A stretch of DNA of 64,000 nucleotides from positions 1,798,001-1,862,000 of the forward strand of contig NZ_CP097263.1 of the NCBI RefSeq assembly GCF_028622115.1, written 5' to 3'. Shown here piece after piece: positions 46,579-55,131 of this stretch (position 1 is the first letter of the stretch; each line of letters begins with the position of its first letter). Both the position numbers and the translations under genes were made by a program. The notes beneath the pieces were generated by a model. The model saw only the letters and a list, made by a program, of their open reading frames with translations, did not search any database and was not told the origin of the DNA. This DNA comes from Kutzneria chonburiensis. Its GTDB lineage: Bacteria > Actinomycetota > Actinomycetes > Mycobacteriales > Pseudonocardiaceae.

Positions 46579-48356
46579 CCGATCCCGGCGCCCGGCTCGA
46601 AGGCCGGCCTCGCACCACCGAGTTCGACCGGGCCCTGCGTGCCGAGGTCCGTGATCCACTGTGGCTGCTCACCCGGCAGTGGCAGCTCGGCGAGTTCCAC
46701 GGCACCGACGGCGGTTCGCCGGTGACCGTGACGTACTCCGTCGCGCAGTCGCGGCCCACCCGGTTCCGGCCGTTCGGCGGTGCACCGGAGGACCTGCCGA
46801 CCGACCGTCCACTGGAGACGGTCGCGGAACGCCGGCCGCTGACGTTCACCTACGGCGCCGAGAAGATCTCGTTCGACCTGCGGCTGGCGATCGGGCACCG
46901 CTGGTTCAAGCTGCTCGGCCAGCTGGGGCTGCTCGGCCACGTGCTCAAGTTCGAGGAGCAGTACGCCGCCAGGTACCCGATCAAGCTGCCGACCGCCGAC
47001 GACGTCACGCAGCGGGCCAACCCGACGGTGTGGGCCACGATGCAGGCGGTCGCCGGGCGCCGGATGGACGGGTACGAGCTGTACCTGTTCGTGAAGGGCG
47101 GCGGCAACGCCGACGCGGGCATCCACACGATCCCGATCCTGCACCACACCCCGCTGGTCAACGCGGGCAAGCGGCTCGTCGCCTGGTTCGACGCGCTGAT
47201 CGACCAGCCGACCGGTATCACGCAGGCGGATCCGGACGGGGACGCCACCTGGGACCCGCGGCGGCTGGAGCACCGGTTCACGGTGGCCGCGTCGATGCCG
47301 GGCGGCGCCGAGAAGACCCTCACCGCGCGGGAGTATCCCGGCGGCGAGCTCGACTGGCACGCGTTCTCGGTGGACCCCGGCCCGCCGGTCGGCGGCGCGA
47401 AGCCGCCGCTGCCCGCGCTCGCGAGGACGGTGTTCCCGGCGCCGGTCCGCTACTCCGGGATGCCGCTGCCGCGGTGGTGGGCGATCGAGGACGGGAAGAC
47501 CAACTTCGCCGCCGTCCGCCCGGACAGCACCGACCTGGCCCGGCTGGTGTTCCTGGAGTTCGCGCTGGTGTTCAGCAACGACTGGTTCCAGGTGCCGTGC
47601 GACCTCCCGGCCGGGACCGTGGCGCGGATCCGCGGCCTGGTGGTCACCGACGTGTTCGGCAACCGGCAGTGGATCACCCCGGCCGGCGCCGGCTTCGACG
47701 AGGACTGGCAGCGCTGGTCGATGTTCACCCTGGACACCATCGGCGACGACGACGTGCCCGCCGACACCGACCTGTTCCTGCCGCCGAGCGTGCCCAAGGT
47801 GGCCGAGGGACCGCCGCTGGAGGAGGTCCTGCTGATCCGGGACGAGAACGCGAACCTGGTGTGGGGCATCGAGCAGACCGTCCGCCTGCCCACCGGCGAT
47901 CCGCACCGGGGCTCCGAGGCAGCGGGGGAGGTCCTGGCCTACCGCCGCCGGCAGGCCGGCACCCCGCCCGTCACCGATCCGCCCCGCGCCGCCCTCTCGT
48001 ACGAGGTGATGAACTCCATCCCGGAGCACTGGATCCCGTTCGTGCCGGTGCACGTGCCCGGCGACAACCGGGAGATCCAGCTCCAGCGCGCCGCGATGCC
48101 CAGCGCCGTCGACGGCCAGCCGGTCCGGCCGCGCACCACCTTGCTGCGGGAGGGATTCGACCGGGGGAAGCAGTACTTCGTCAACGAGGAGGAGGTGCCG
48201 GCGGCCGGCACCCGCCTGTCCGTCGCGTACAACCGAACCCGCTGGCGCGACGGCCGGGTGGTCGTCTGGCTGAGCGCCCGCCGCGGCGAAGGCCGGGGCG
48301 AGGGGTCGAGCGGCCTCGTCTTCGACCTGCTCGTCAACACGCCACCGCCGGCCTGA
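46575..48356 (+). CDS. Conserved hypothetical protein, last gene of the giant operon
   Basis: 593 residues from an ATG overlapping the preceding stop (ATGA). The N-terminus has RAEVRDPLWLLTRQWQLGEFHG, followed by mixed alpha/beta sequence with many Trp and Pro (WWAIEDGKTNFAAVRPDSTDLAR, FSNDWFQVPCDLPAGTVARI). There is no signal peptide or membrane helix, and I recognise no family. The repeated Trp/Phe-rich strands suggest a large soluble beta-containing protein, perhaps a partner of the giant protein. It converges with the XRE-OsmC gene 25 bp away. Confidence 0.7.
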   Translation: MTDPGARLEGRPRTTEFDRALRAEVRDPLWLLTRQWQLGEFHGTDGGSPVTVTYSVAQSRPTRFRPFGGAPEDLPTDRPLETVAERRPLTFTYGAEKISFDLRLAIGHRWFKLLGQLGLLGHVLKFEEQYAARYPIKLPTADDVTQRANPTVWATMQAVAGRRMDGYELYLFVKGGGNADAGIHTIPILHHTPLVNAGKRLVAWFDALIDQPTGITQADPDGDATWDPRRLEHRFTVAASMPGGAEKTLTAREYPGGELDWHAFSVDPGPPVGGAKPPLPALARTVFPAPVRYSGMPLPRWWAIEDGKTNFAAVRPDSTDLARLVFLEFALVFSNDWFQVPCDLPAGTVARIRGLVVTDVFGNRQWITPAGAGFDEDWQRWSMFTLDTIGDDDVPADTDLFLPPSVPKVAEGPPLEEVLLIRDENANLVWGIEQTVRLPTGDPHRGSEAAGEVLAYRRRQAGTPPVTDPPRAALSYEVMNSIPEHWIPFVPVHVPGDNREIQLQRAAMPSAVDGQPVRPRTTLLREGFDRGKQYFVNEEEVPAAGTRLSVAYNRTRWRDGRVVVWLSARRGEGRGEGSSGLVFDLLVNTPPPA

Positions 48357-48381
48357 CCATCGTCCGGGGCCGACGACTCGG

Positions 48382-49086
48382 TCACTCCTCGGTGATCGAC
48401 ACCAGGCGGGCGTCGAGCCTGGCCGGCACGGCCGCCAGGGCCCGGGACACCAGGCAGCTGCGCTTGGTGTTCTCGGCCATGGCCTGGAACTGGGCGTCCG
48501 GAATGTCGGCGACGGTGGCCTCGCAGCGCAGTTCGATGTCGCTCAGGGCCATGCCGCCGGGGCCGGTCTCGGTCTGGACCTCGGCGAAGGTCTCGATGCG
48601 CAGCGGCGCATAGCCGGCGGCGTCGAGGTCGGAGGCGAGCGCCATGGAGAAGCAGCCGGCGAAGGCCATCCCGAGCAGCGCCTCGGGGCTGCCGACGGTG
48701 TCGTCGGCGTCCTCGATGAGCTCGGGGTTGGCGCGATGCGCCAGGTCGTAGCGGACCCGCACGGCACCCTTGATCATCTCGCCGGCGCCGGTCTGCTCGG
48801 TGCCGGTCCACACGGCCCGCCCGGTGTGCGGGGCGCTGCGGTCGGGGGCGGTGCTGTCGCTGGTCAGCAGGTCGCCGGGGGAGAGGTCGAGCGCGGCGGC
48901 CAACGCCAGCAGCGCACGCAGCGACGGGGCCCGCTCACCCTGCTCGAGCCGGTAGAGGTGCACCTCGCTGAGCCCGGTCATGCCGGCGACGTCGATCAGC
49001 CGCAGCCCCCGTGCGAACCGGGCGGTGCGCAGCCGCTCGGCCATCACCTGCAACTGGGCATCGATCTGGGCCTCGTCAAGGGTCAC
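48382..49086 (-). CDS. XRE-OsmC fusion regulator
   Basis: 234 residues from a GTG at 49086; the ATG at 49044 is an alternative. Residues 15-75 are an XRE-type helix-turn-helix (RGLRLIDVAGMTGLSEVHLYRLEQGERAPSLRALLALAAAL) and 88-232 an OsmC/Ohr-like domain with both redox Cys positions, C145 (FAGCFSM) and C211 (KRSCLVS). OsmC enzymes reduce organic hydroperoxides through these two Cys. Fused to DNA binding, the domain probably serves as a redox sensor. It diverges from a free OsmC gene; the gap has phased GGCAAG repeats that are its likely operator. Confidence 0.85.
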   Translation of the reverse strand: MTLDEAQIDAQLQVMAERLRTARFARGLRLIDVAGMTGLSEVHLYRLEQGERAPSLRALLALAAALDLSPGDLLTSDSTAPDRSAPHTGRAVWTGTEQTGAGEMIKGAVRVRYDLAHRANPELIEDADDTVGSPEALLGMAFAGCFSMALASDLDAAGYAPLRIETFAEVQTETGPGGMALSDIELRCEATVADIPDAQFQAMAENTKRSCLVSRALAAVPARLDARLVSITEE

Positions 49087-49105
49087 CGAGCCAGCATGCG
49101 CGAGA

Positions 49106-49152
49106 GGCAAGTGGTAGGCAAGTGCTTGACTGGGTGGCAAGCGATAGGCAAG
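49106..49152. repeat. Phased GGCAAG direct repeats, putative operator
   Basis: GGCAAG at 49106, 49117, 49136 and 49147: two pairs with 11-bp internal spacing and a 19-bp gap between, so all on one helix face or nearly so; a fifth copy overlaps the ribosome site at 49173. CAAGTGCTTG is also a 10-bp inverted repeat (49119-49128). Located between the divergent XRE-OsmC regulator and the OsmC gene. Confidence 0.65.
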
Positions 49153-49180
49153 CTGGCCTTCGAACCGGAGGAGGCAAGCC

Positions 49181-49627
49181 ATGGGCATCCAGGTCCGCCG
49201 ACGCGCCGAAGCCCGCTGGACGGGGCCGGTCCCGACCGGGGTCGGCCACATCAGGACGGCCAGCAAGGCCCTCGACAGCGACTACTCGCTCCGCTCCCGC
49301 GAGTCCGACGACGCCCCGCTCAACACCAACCCCGAAGAGCTCATCGGCGCCGGCCTGGCCGGCTGCTTCGCCATGTCGGTGGCCAACCTGCTGGAGCAGG
49401 ACGGCTACCAGGACGTGCAGGTGAACGCGAACTCGGTGGTACGGCTGGAGGAGACCGACGCGGGCTACCGCATCACGGAGATCGCGCTGTCGGTCACCGG
49501 GACCGCCGACGCGCTCACCGACGACGACTTCGCCCGCATCACCGACCAGGCCAAGCGCGCCTGCCCGGTGTCGCTGGCGCTCGCCGGCACGACAATCACC
49601 TTGGCGCAGACGAAGGTGGTGAGCTGA
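49181..49627 (+). CDS. OsmC-family peroxidase
   Basis: 148 residues; GAGGAGG lies before the ATG. OsmC/Ohr fold with catalytic Cys62 (AGLAGCFAMS) and Cys128 (KRACPVS). These thiol peroxidases reduce organic hydroperoxides in the cytoplasm using dihydrolipoamide or similar. The overall length and both Cys positions are normal. It diverges from an XRE-OsmC regulator carrying the same domain and shares an ATGG/TGATG junction with the bicupin gene, so both are probably under that regulator's control. Confidence 0.88.
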   Translation: MGIQVRRRAEARWTGPVPTGVGHIRTASKALDSDYSLRSRESDDAPLNTNPEELIGAGLAGCFAMSVANLLEQDGYQDVQVNANSVVRLEETDAGYRITEIALSVTGTADALTDDDFARITDQAKRACPVSLALAGTTITLAQTKVVS

Positions 49628-50376
49628 TGGGCTCTCGTTACGTCGTGTACCGCGACGACGTCGCACCGCAAGGCATGAGCCGGCCGGTGTTGACCGAGGC
49701 GTTCGGCTGCCGGTACCTGACCGAGACGGTGCACTGCCTCGATTCCGGGGCGACACCGCAGTTCGACTCCGGCGACCACGAGGAGCTGCTGTTCGTGCTG
49801 CACGGCCGCGGCCGCCTGCGGCTGGGCGACGAGGCCGAGGAGTTCGGACCGGAGAGCGGCATCTACCTCGCGCCGGGGGAGCGCTACCGGCTGGAGATCA
49901 CCGACGCGGCGGAGATCGTCAGCGTCCGGGTGACCGCGCCGGAACCGGACGTCGAGATCGGCGATCGGCGCACGGTGTCCGCGCTGGACGCACAGGAGAT
50001 CGGCCACGCGACGGCCGGCCGCGAGTACCGGATCCTCGCCGACCCGTCGACCGGCTTCCGCTCCGGCACGCACTTCGTCGGCGACGTGCCGACCGGCGAG
50101 CCCGCCCCGGTGCACTACCACCGGTACAACGAGGTCATCTACGTCATACAGGGCAACGGGATCCTGCACATCGACGGCGAGCGCAACCCGATCCACCCGG
50201 GCGCCTGCATCCACCTCCCGGCCCGCACCCTGCACCAGGTGGAGAACACCGGCGACGTGCCGATCCGCGAGGTGGCGGTGTTCGTGCCGGCCGGTTCGCC
50301 CGCGGCGGCGTATCTGCCCGACGGCACCAGCGCCTACCCGACCCAGCCGGACGACCCGCAGGGCGGCGTTCGTTAG
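49627..50376 (+). CDS. Bicupin protein
   Basis: 249 residues with two cupin barrels. The N-terminal one (about 30-115) has EELLFVLHGRG but lacks a clear HxH; the C-terminal one (about 150-235) has a full metal set HYHRYNEVIYVIQG and LPARTLHQ (H-x-H, E, H). The ATG overlaps the OsmC stop (TGATG). The organisation resembles ureidoglycine aminohydrolase and related bicupins, but the substrate cannot be set by eye. Likely active only in the C-terminal barrel. Confidence 0.78.
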   Translation: MGSRYVVYRDDVAPQGMSRPVLTEAFGCRYLTETVHCLDSGATPQFDSGDHEELLFVLHGRGRLRLGDEAEEFGPESGIYLAPGERYRLEITDAAEIVSVRVTAPEPDVEIGDRRTVSALDAQEIGHATAGREYRILADPSTGFRSGTHFVGDVPTGEPAPVHYHRYNEVIYVIQGNGILHIDGERNPIHPGACIHLPARTLHQVENTGDVPIREVAVFVPAGSPAAAYLPDGTSAYPTQPDDPQGGVR

Positions 50377-50384
50377 GAGCAGCC

Positions 50385-51341
50385 ATGGACATGCCGACCC
50401 TGGCCGGACACGAGGTCGTCGACACCACCGACGTCGACGAGGCCCGCCTGGTCGGCAGCCGGCTCTTCCGTGACCACCAACTGCTGCCGGACACCCGCGG
50501 CGTGAAGTTCCGAGCAGTGCTCAGGTCCACTGTGGTCGGTGGTCTGACGCTGAGCCACGTCGACCATCGGGCCGGCGTCCGGATCGTCACCGCCGCGCCC
50601 AGCAACGGATTCCTGGTGCACGTCCCGCTCACCGGCCGGGCCGACATCACCTGCGGGCGCGATCGGATCACCTCGGATCCGGCGACCGCCGTGGTGATCG
50701 ACCCGGCCGAGCGCCTCGACATGACCTGGTCCAGCGGCACGCCACAGCTCATCGTCGGCATCGACCGTGAGCGCCTGGAACTCCATCTCGGCCGCGTCCT
50801 TGGTCGAACCCTGGACCGTCCGCTGCGGTTCTCGCTCGGCATGGACCTCACCAGCGCGGCGGCGCGGGCCTGGCTCGACGTCATGGCCCTGCTGCTGCGC
50901 GAGGTCTCGTCCGGAGAACCTGTTGCGCCGGAACAGATGGAGGCGCTGATCTTCCAGCGTTTCCTGCTCGCCCAGGCGAACACGTACAGCGAGGCGCTCG
51001 GCGAGGACCGGCCGGTCGCGTCGAGGGCCGTGCGCAAGGCGATGGCGCTCATCGAGAGCCATGCGGCCGAGCCGCTGACGGTCGAGGATCTCGCCGAGGC
51101 GGTCGGTGTCGGGGTTCGCTCCCTACAGATCGGGTTCCGCCGTTTCGCGGACACCACGCCCATGAGCTACCTGCGGGACGTCCGCCTGCGCCGAGTCCAC
51201 GCGGAACTCCTGGCCGCACAGCCCGGCGGCGAGACGGTCACCGATATCGCCACGCGGTGGGGATTCCTGCACGCCGGCTGGTTCTCCGTGCTCTATCGGG
51301 AACGTTTCGGCGAGAAGCCGTCCACGACGCTGCACCGCTAG
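50385..51341 (+). CDS. AraC-family transcriptional regulator
   Basis: 318 residues. N-terminal cupin-like sensing domain of the AraC_binding_2 type (about 30-190) and C-terminal tandem helix-turn-helix (about 215-315, EPLTVEDLAEAVGVGVRSLQIGFRR and ETVTDIATRWGFLHAGWFSVLYRERFG). Starts 8 bp after the bicupin gene. It likely activates the rightward class V PLP/permease operon and perhaps the convergent degradative operon. No inducer can be inferred. Confidence 0.9.
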   Translation: MDMPTLAGHEVVDTTDVDEARLVGSRLFRDHQLLPDTRGVKFRAVLRSTVVGGLTLSHVDHRAGVRIVTAAPSNGFLVHVPLTGRADITCGRDRITSDPATAVVIDPAERLDMTWSSGTPQLIVGIDRERLELHLGRVLGRTLDRPLRFSLGMDLTSAAARAWLDVMALLLREVSSGEPVAPEQMEALIFQRFLLAQANTYSEALGEDRPVASRAVRKAMALIESHAAEPLTVEDLAEAVGVGVRSLQIGFRRFADTTPMSYLRDVRLRRVHAELLAAQPGGETVTDIATRWGFLHAGWFSVLYRERFGEKPSTTLHR

Positions 51342-51443
51342 CGTCTGCGCGACCCGGACAGCGGGTTCGCCGGCCGGATAGCGACGTGGTGGCGGCCACC
51401 CTAAGCTTCCGCCCAATTCGTCGAGAACGAGAGGGAAACACCG

Positions 51444-52580
51444 ATGTTGACCTCCGGAGAGTTCCGGCTGCGGTTTCCGGCACTGGCCGAGATGACCTAC
51501 CTGGCGTCGTGCAGCCAGGGTGCGTTGTCCGACACGCTGGCGGCCGCGCTGCTGGAATTCCAGCACACGCTGCTGAAGTACGGTGCGCCGTGGGAGCGGT
51601 GGATGGGTGAGGTTGACCGCGCCCGCCGGCTCTTCGCGGAGCTGATCAACGCCAGTCCGGACGAGATCGCCGCGCTGCCGTCGGTCTCCGCGGCCGCCTA
51701 TCAGGTGGCGTCCACAAGGGACTGGCGCGCGCGGCCGCATGTGGTCAGCACCGACATGGAGTTCCCCTCCGTCGCCCACGTGTGGTTGGCGCAGCAGGCA
51801 AACGGCGCACACGTGCGCTACGTGCCGGACCGTGACGGCGTGGTGACGGCCGAGGACTACGCCGCCGAGACCGACGAGTCGTGCGGACTGGTGTCGGTGC
51901 CGCTGATCTCCTACCGCAACGGGGTTCGGCTGCCGGTACGGGACGTGATCGCCGGCGCACAGGCCGTCGGCGCACTGACCTTTGTGGACGCATATCAGGG
52001 CGCCGGTGTCGAGCCCATCGACGTCCAGGAACTCGGGTGCGACTTCCTCGCCGCCGGTGCGCTGAAGTACATGCTGGGCATTCCCGGCATCGCCTTCCTC
52101 TACGTTCGAGGCGGCACAACCGATTCCCGCGATCCGCAGGCGACCGGGTGGTTCGGCCGCCGAAACCCGTTCGAGTTCGACCCGCGGCACATCGACTACC
52201 CGGCCGACGCCCGCCGCTTCGAGGCCGGCACACCCGCGATTCCCGCCGCCTACGGCGCAGTCGCCGGCCTACGCGTGCTGGGCGACCTTGATCTGAAGGC
52301 GGTCCGGCAGCACATCGCCGAACTCGGCCAGTACGCGCACGACTCGCTGACCGCGGCCGGAGAACACCTCTGGTCGCCGGCCGACGCGGTCCTGCGTGGT
52401 CCCCAGGTGGCGGTGCGTACCGGCGATCCCAACCGCCTGGCCGGCTATCTCGCCGACCGGAACATCGTCACCAGCCCGCGCGGCGAGCTGCTGCGGATCT
52501 CGTTGCACTACTACTCCACCGCCGACGACGTCGATGCCGTCGTCACCGCCATTCGCGACTTTCGACGTACCGGAGGATGA
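51444..52580 (+). CDS. Class V PLP-dependent enzyme (kynureninase/desulfurase-like)
   Basis: 378 residues. Aminotransferase class V fold with D182 (TFVDAYQ) contacting the PLP ring and Schiff-base K208 in AGALKYML. The segment PQATGWFGRRNPFEF and RFEAGTPAIPAAYG fit the selenocysteine lyase/kynureninase/isopenicillin-epimerase group. The stop overlaps the permease start (ATGA). With an ACMSD-like amidohydrolase and IDO-superfamily protein downstream, kynureninase-type C-C cleavage of an aromatic amino acid is one possibility; transamination or desulfuration are others. Confidence 0.8.
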   Translation: MLTSGEFRLRFPALAEMTYLASCSQGALSDTLAAALLEFQHTLLKYGAPWERWMGEVDRARRLFAELINASPDEIAALPSVSAAAYQVASTRDWRARPHVVSTDMEFPSVAHVWLAQQANGAHVRYVPDRDGVVTAEDYAAETDESCGLVSVPLISYRNGVRLPVRDVIAGAQAVGALTFVDAYQGAGVEPIDVQELGCDFLAAGALKYMLGIPGIAFLYVRGGTTDSRDPQATGWFGRRNPFEFDPRHIDYPADARRFEAGTPAIPAAYGAVAGLRVLGDLDLKAVRQHIAELGQYAHDSLTAAGEHLWSPADAVLRGPQVAVRTGDPNRLAGYLADRNIVTSPRGELLRISLHYYSTADDVDAVVTAIRDFRRTGG

Positions 52581-53992
52581 TCACCATGGACGCCAGCGGG
52601 TCACCGCATCCCGAGCTGTCGAGACGGCTGAAGTCCCGGCAGCTGGCCATGATCGGCATCGGCGGGGCGATCGGCACCGGGCTCTTCCTCGGCTCCACGC
52701 TCGCCATCAGCAACGCCGGACCGGCGACGATCGTCGCGTACATCCTTTGTGGACTGGTCGCCATGGTCATCGCCTGGGCGCTGGCCGAGATGGTGGTGGT
52801 GCATCCGGAGGCCGGCGCGTTCGGCGCCATCGCGCACCGCTATCTCGGCGGCTGGGCCGGCTTCGTCGTCCGGTGGACGTACTGGGCCGGCCAGGTGATC
52901 GCGGTCGGCGGCGAGGTGATCGCGGCCGGCATCTACCTCCAGTACTGGTGGCCGCAGCTGCCGCTGTGGATCCCGGTCGTGCTGTTCTCGGCGGTGATCC
53001 TGGTGGTCAACGCCGTGACGGTGAGCTTCTTCGGCTCGCTGGAGTACTGGTTCTCCATGATCAAGGTCACCGCGATCGCCGTCTTCGTGGTGCTGGGCTT
53101 CGTGCTGATCTTCTTCGGGCTGCCCGGCCAGCCGGCCACCGGCTTCGGCAACCTCGCCTCGCACGGCGGTTTCCTGCCCAACGGCATCGGCGGGCTCGGA
53201 CTGGCCATGATCTTCTCGCTGTTCAGCTACATCGGCACCGAGGTCGTCTCGGTGACGGCCGCGGAGTCCAAGGATCCGGTGCGCGACATCCCGCGCGCCG
53301 CCCGGAAGATGGTGCTGCGGATCGGGTTCTTCTACGTGCTGGCGATCGTCGTCATCGTGTCGATCGTGCCGTGGACGGTCGCGGCCCAGGGCGGCTCGCT
53401 GGAGTCGAGCCCGTTCGTGAAGGTGTTCGCCGCGGCCAACATCCCGGCGGCCGCCGGCATCATGAACTTCGTCGTGATCACCGCGGCGCTCTCCAGTGCC
53501 AACACCAATCTGTACGTGACCACGCGAATGGCGCATTCCCTTGCCCTGCACCGGCTCGCGCCGGCCTGGATGGGCCGGCTGACCGTCACCGGCGTGCCCC
53601 GCAACGCGCTCGCGCTGTCGGCGGTGGGCATGGCGATCGCGGCCGTGCTGTCGGCGCAGTCCAAGTCGCAGGCCTACCTGGTGATCTTCGGCATCTCCAT
53701 CTTCGCGGCGATCGTGGTATGGATCCTGATCATGTTGTCGCACTTCGCGTTCCGGCTCCGGCGACGCCAGCAGGGCCTGCCGCCCTCGCCGGTCCGGCTG
53801 CTGGGCGCGCCGGTGACCTCCGGGGTGACCACCGTGTTCCTGGTGGCCGTGCTGGTGTCCACGTTCTTCGTGCCGGGGCTCGACCCGGCCTGGGAGTTCG
53901 GCATCCCGTTCTTCGTGCTCCTGCTCCTGGTGTACGGTGCCCTGCGGCTGCGTCCGGGGCGGACCGTGGCGCCGGTGGAGGAAACGGCGTGA
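52577..53992 (+). CDS. Amino-acid permease (APC superfamily)
   Basis: 471 residues with about 12 membrane helices. The N-terminal SRRLKSRQLAMIGIGGAIGTGLFLGSTLAI (helix 1, with GIGGAIGTG) is the substrate-binding motif of the AAT/GABA permease group. Overlaps the upstream PLP gene and the downstream gene (GTGA). It probably imports the amino acid or amine that the adjacent enzymes degrade. Aromatic amino acids fit the neighbourhood but this is inference. Confidence 0.92.
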   Translation: MITMDASGSPHPELSRRLKSRQLAMIGIGGAIGTGLFLGSTLAISNAGPATIVAYILCGLVAMVIAWALAEMVVVHPEAGAFGAIAHRYLGGWAGFVVRWTYWAGQVIAVGGEVIAAGIYLQYWWPQLPLWIPVVLFSAVILVVNAVTVSFFGSLEYWFSMIKVTAIAVFVVLGFVLIFFGLPGQPATGFGNLASHGGFLPNGIGGLGLAMIFSLFSYIGTEVVSVTAAESKDPVRDIPRAARKMVLRIGFFYVLAIVVIVSIVPWTVAAQGGSLESSPFVKVFAAANIPAAAGIMNFVVITAALSSANTNLYVTTRMAHSLALHRLAPAWMGRLTVTGVPRNALALSAVGMAIAAVLSAQSKSQAYLVIFGISIFAAIVVWILIMLSHFAFRLRRRQQGLPPSPVRLLGAPVTSGVTTVFLVAVLVSTFFVPGLDPAWEFGIPFFVLLLLVYGALRLRPGRTVAPVEETA

Positions 53993-55128
53993 TCCTGGAC
54001 CTGGAGCGCTGGATCCGTGGCGAGTTCACGGAGATCAACACGGCGCTGGAGGAGATCTACTTCGCGGAGCAGGCGATCGTCCTTTCGGAACGGTCCGATG
54101 TGGACGACCTGACGCGAAGGCTGGTGCGGGACGGCGAGACGCTGATCGGACGGGTGGCGCAGCGGCGAGAGCTGCCGGCCGGCCCGGACGCCCGCTACGA
54201 ACTGCTCGGCCTGGTCGGGTTCTACCTCGGCGCCTGCCGCCGGCACGAGGTGGAGCCCGACCAGGCCCGGGTTGCCCCGCTGGCCATGGCCCTGTCGTCG
54301 TCCCTCGGCGTCGCTCCCCGGTTTTCCTCGGCACACCAGCACATCCACAACCGAGCCGTGGACGGCGCGTTCTACACCTTCACCACTCTCGACAGCGAGC
54401 GGATCTTCCTCACCTACAACGGGTTGGCGGTGATCGCCTACCGCCGAGCCGCCAATGCCCTGCTCAGCATTCCCCGGCTCGGCGTGTCCAATCCGTTGGC
54501 CGCCTACCACTTCGCGGACGCCGTGGCCGCGCTGGGCGACGTCCTCCGGCACAGCAGGAAGCTCGCGGACGAGCTCGACCGGGACCGGTTCTTCTACAAC
54601 ATCCGGCCGTACTTCAAGAGTCATCGCGTCGGTTCGGCGGAGTACCGCGGCGCGAACGCCGGCGACTTCGCCGCGATCAACGCCATCGACGTGCTGCTCG
54701 GGCTGTGCTCGCCGCACGACCCGTTCTACCAGTGGGTGACCACGGACAAGTATCCGTACGTCGCGCCGGAGGACCAGCGGCTGCTCCGCTCACTGGTGAC
54801 CACGGAGTCGTTGCTGGACATGATGGTTCGCGAGCTCGAAGGGCCGTTGTCGCCGTCGCTGCGGGAGAACGCGGAGCTGTTCCTGGAAGCGTGCCGGCAG
54901 CACGGCGCCGCCACGGTCTTCCACCACAACCGGTTGGTGCTGCCCTTCCTTGCCGAGCCCGCGGCCGATGCGCCGAGCCGGCCCGACCTGACCGCGAGCG
55001 GGCCGCCGCTGGAGGTCGTCATCGAGACCTTGGCCCGGCTGCGGGACCTGCGTGCGGCCCGGCCGCGTCCCGGCCTCGACACCGCGCGGCCGGCCCTCGA
55101 CCGCGTCCGTGAACTCCTGGAACGGTAG
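53989..55128 (+). CDS. PrnB-like protein (DUF1864, IDO/TDO superfamily)
   Basis: 379 residues from a GTG overlapping the permease stop. SAHQHIHNRAVDGAFYTFTTL, IPRLGVSNPLAAYHF and FFYNIRPYFKSHRVGSAEYRGANAGDF are, from memory, the DUF1864 pattern of monodechloroaminopyrrolnitrin synthase (PrnB), a heme enzyme of the indoleamine/tryptophan dioxygenase superfamily that rearranges 7-chlorotryptophan. The C-terminal 40 residues are low-complexity. In a catabolic context with a PLP enzyme and an ACMSD-like hydrolase, it may open or rearrange an indole or other aromatic ring. Confidence 0.78.
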   Translation: MILDLERWIRGEFTEINTALEEIYFAEQAIVLSERSDVDDLTRRLVRDGETLIGRVAQRRELPAGPDARYELLGLVGFYLGACRRHEVEPDQARVAPLAMALSSSLGVAPRFSSAHQHIHNRAVDGAFYTFTTLDSERIFLTYNGLAVIAYRRAANALLSIPRLGVSNPLAAYHFADAVAALGDVLRHSRKLADELDRDRFFYNIRPYFKSHRVGSAEYRGANAGDFAAINAIDVLLGLCSPHDPFYQWVTTDKYPYVAPEDQRLLRSLVTTESLLDMMVRELEGPLSPSLRENAELFLEACRQHGAATVFHHNRLVLPFLAEPAADAPSRPDLTASGPPLEVVIETLARLRDLRAARPRPGLDTARPALDRVRELLER

Positions 55129-55131
55129 GAA

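Noticed and set aside
30715-48356. Phage tail, contractile injection system or Tc toxin
   Set aside because: No sheath, tube, baseplate, AAA ATPase, RHS/YD-repeat or other recognisable motif was found.
49126-49154. Promoter for the OsmC gene starting from TTGACT
   Set aside because: No -10-like hexamer occurs at 16-19 bp from TTGACT.
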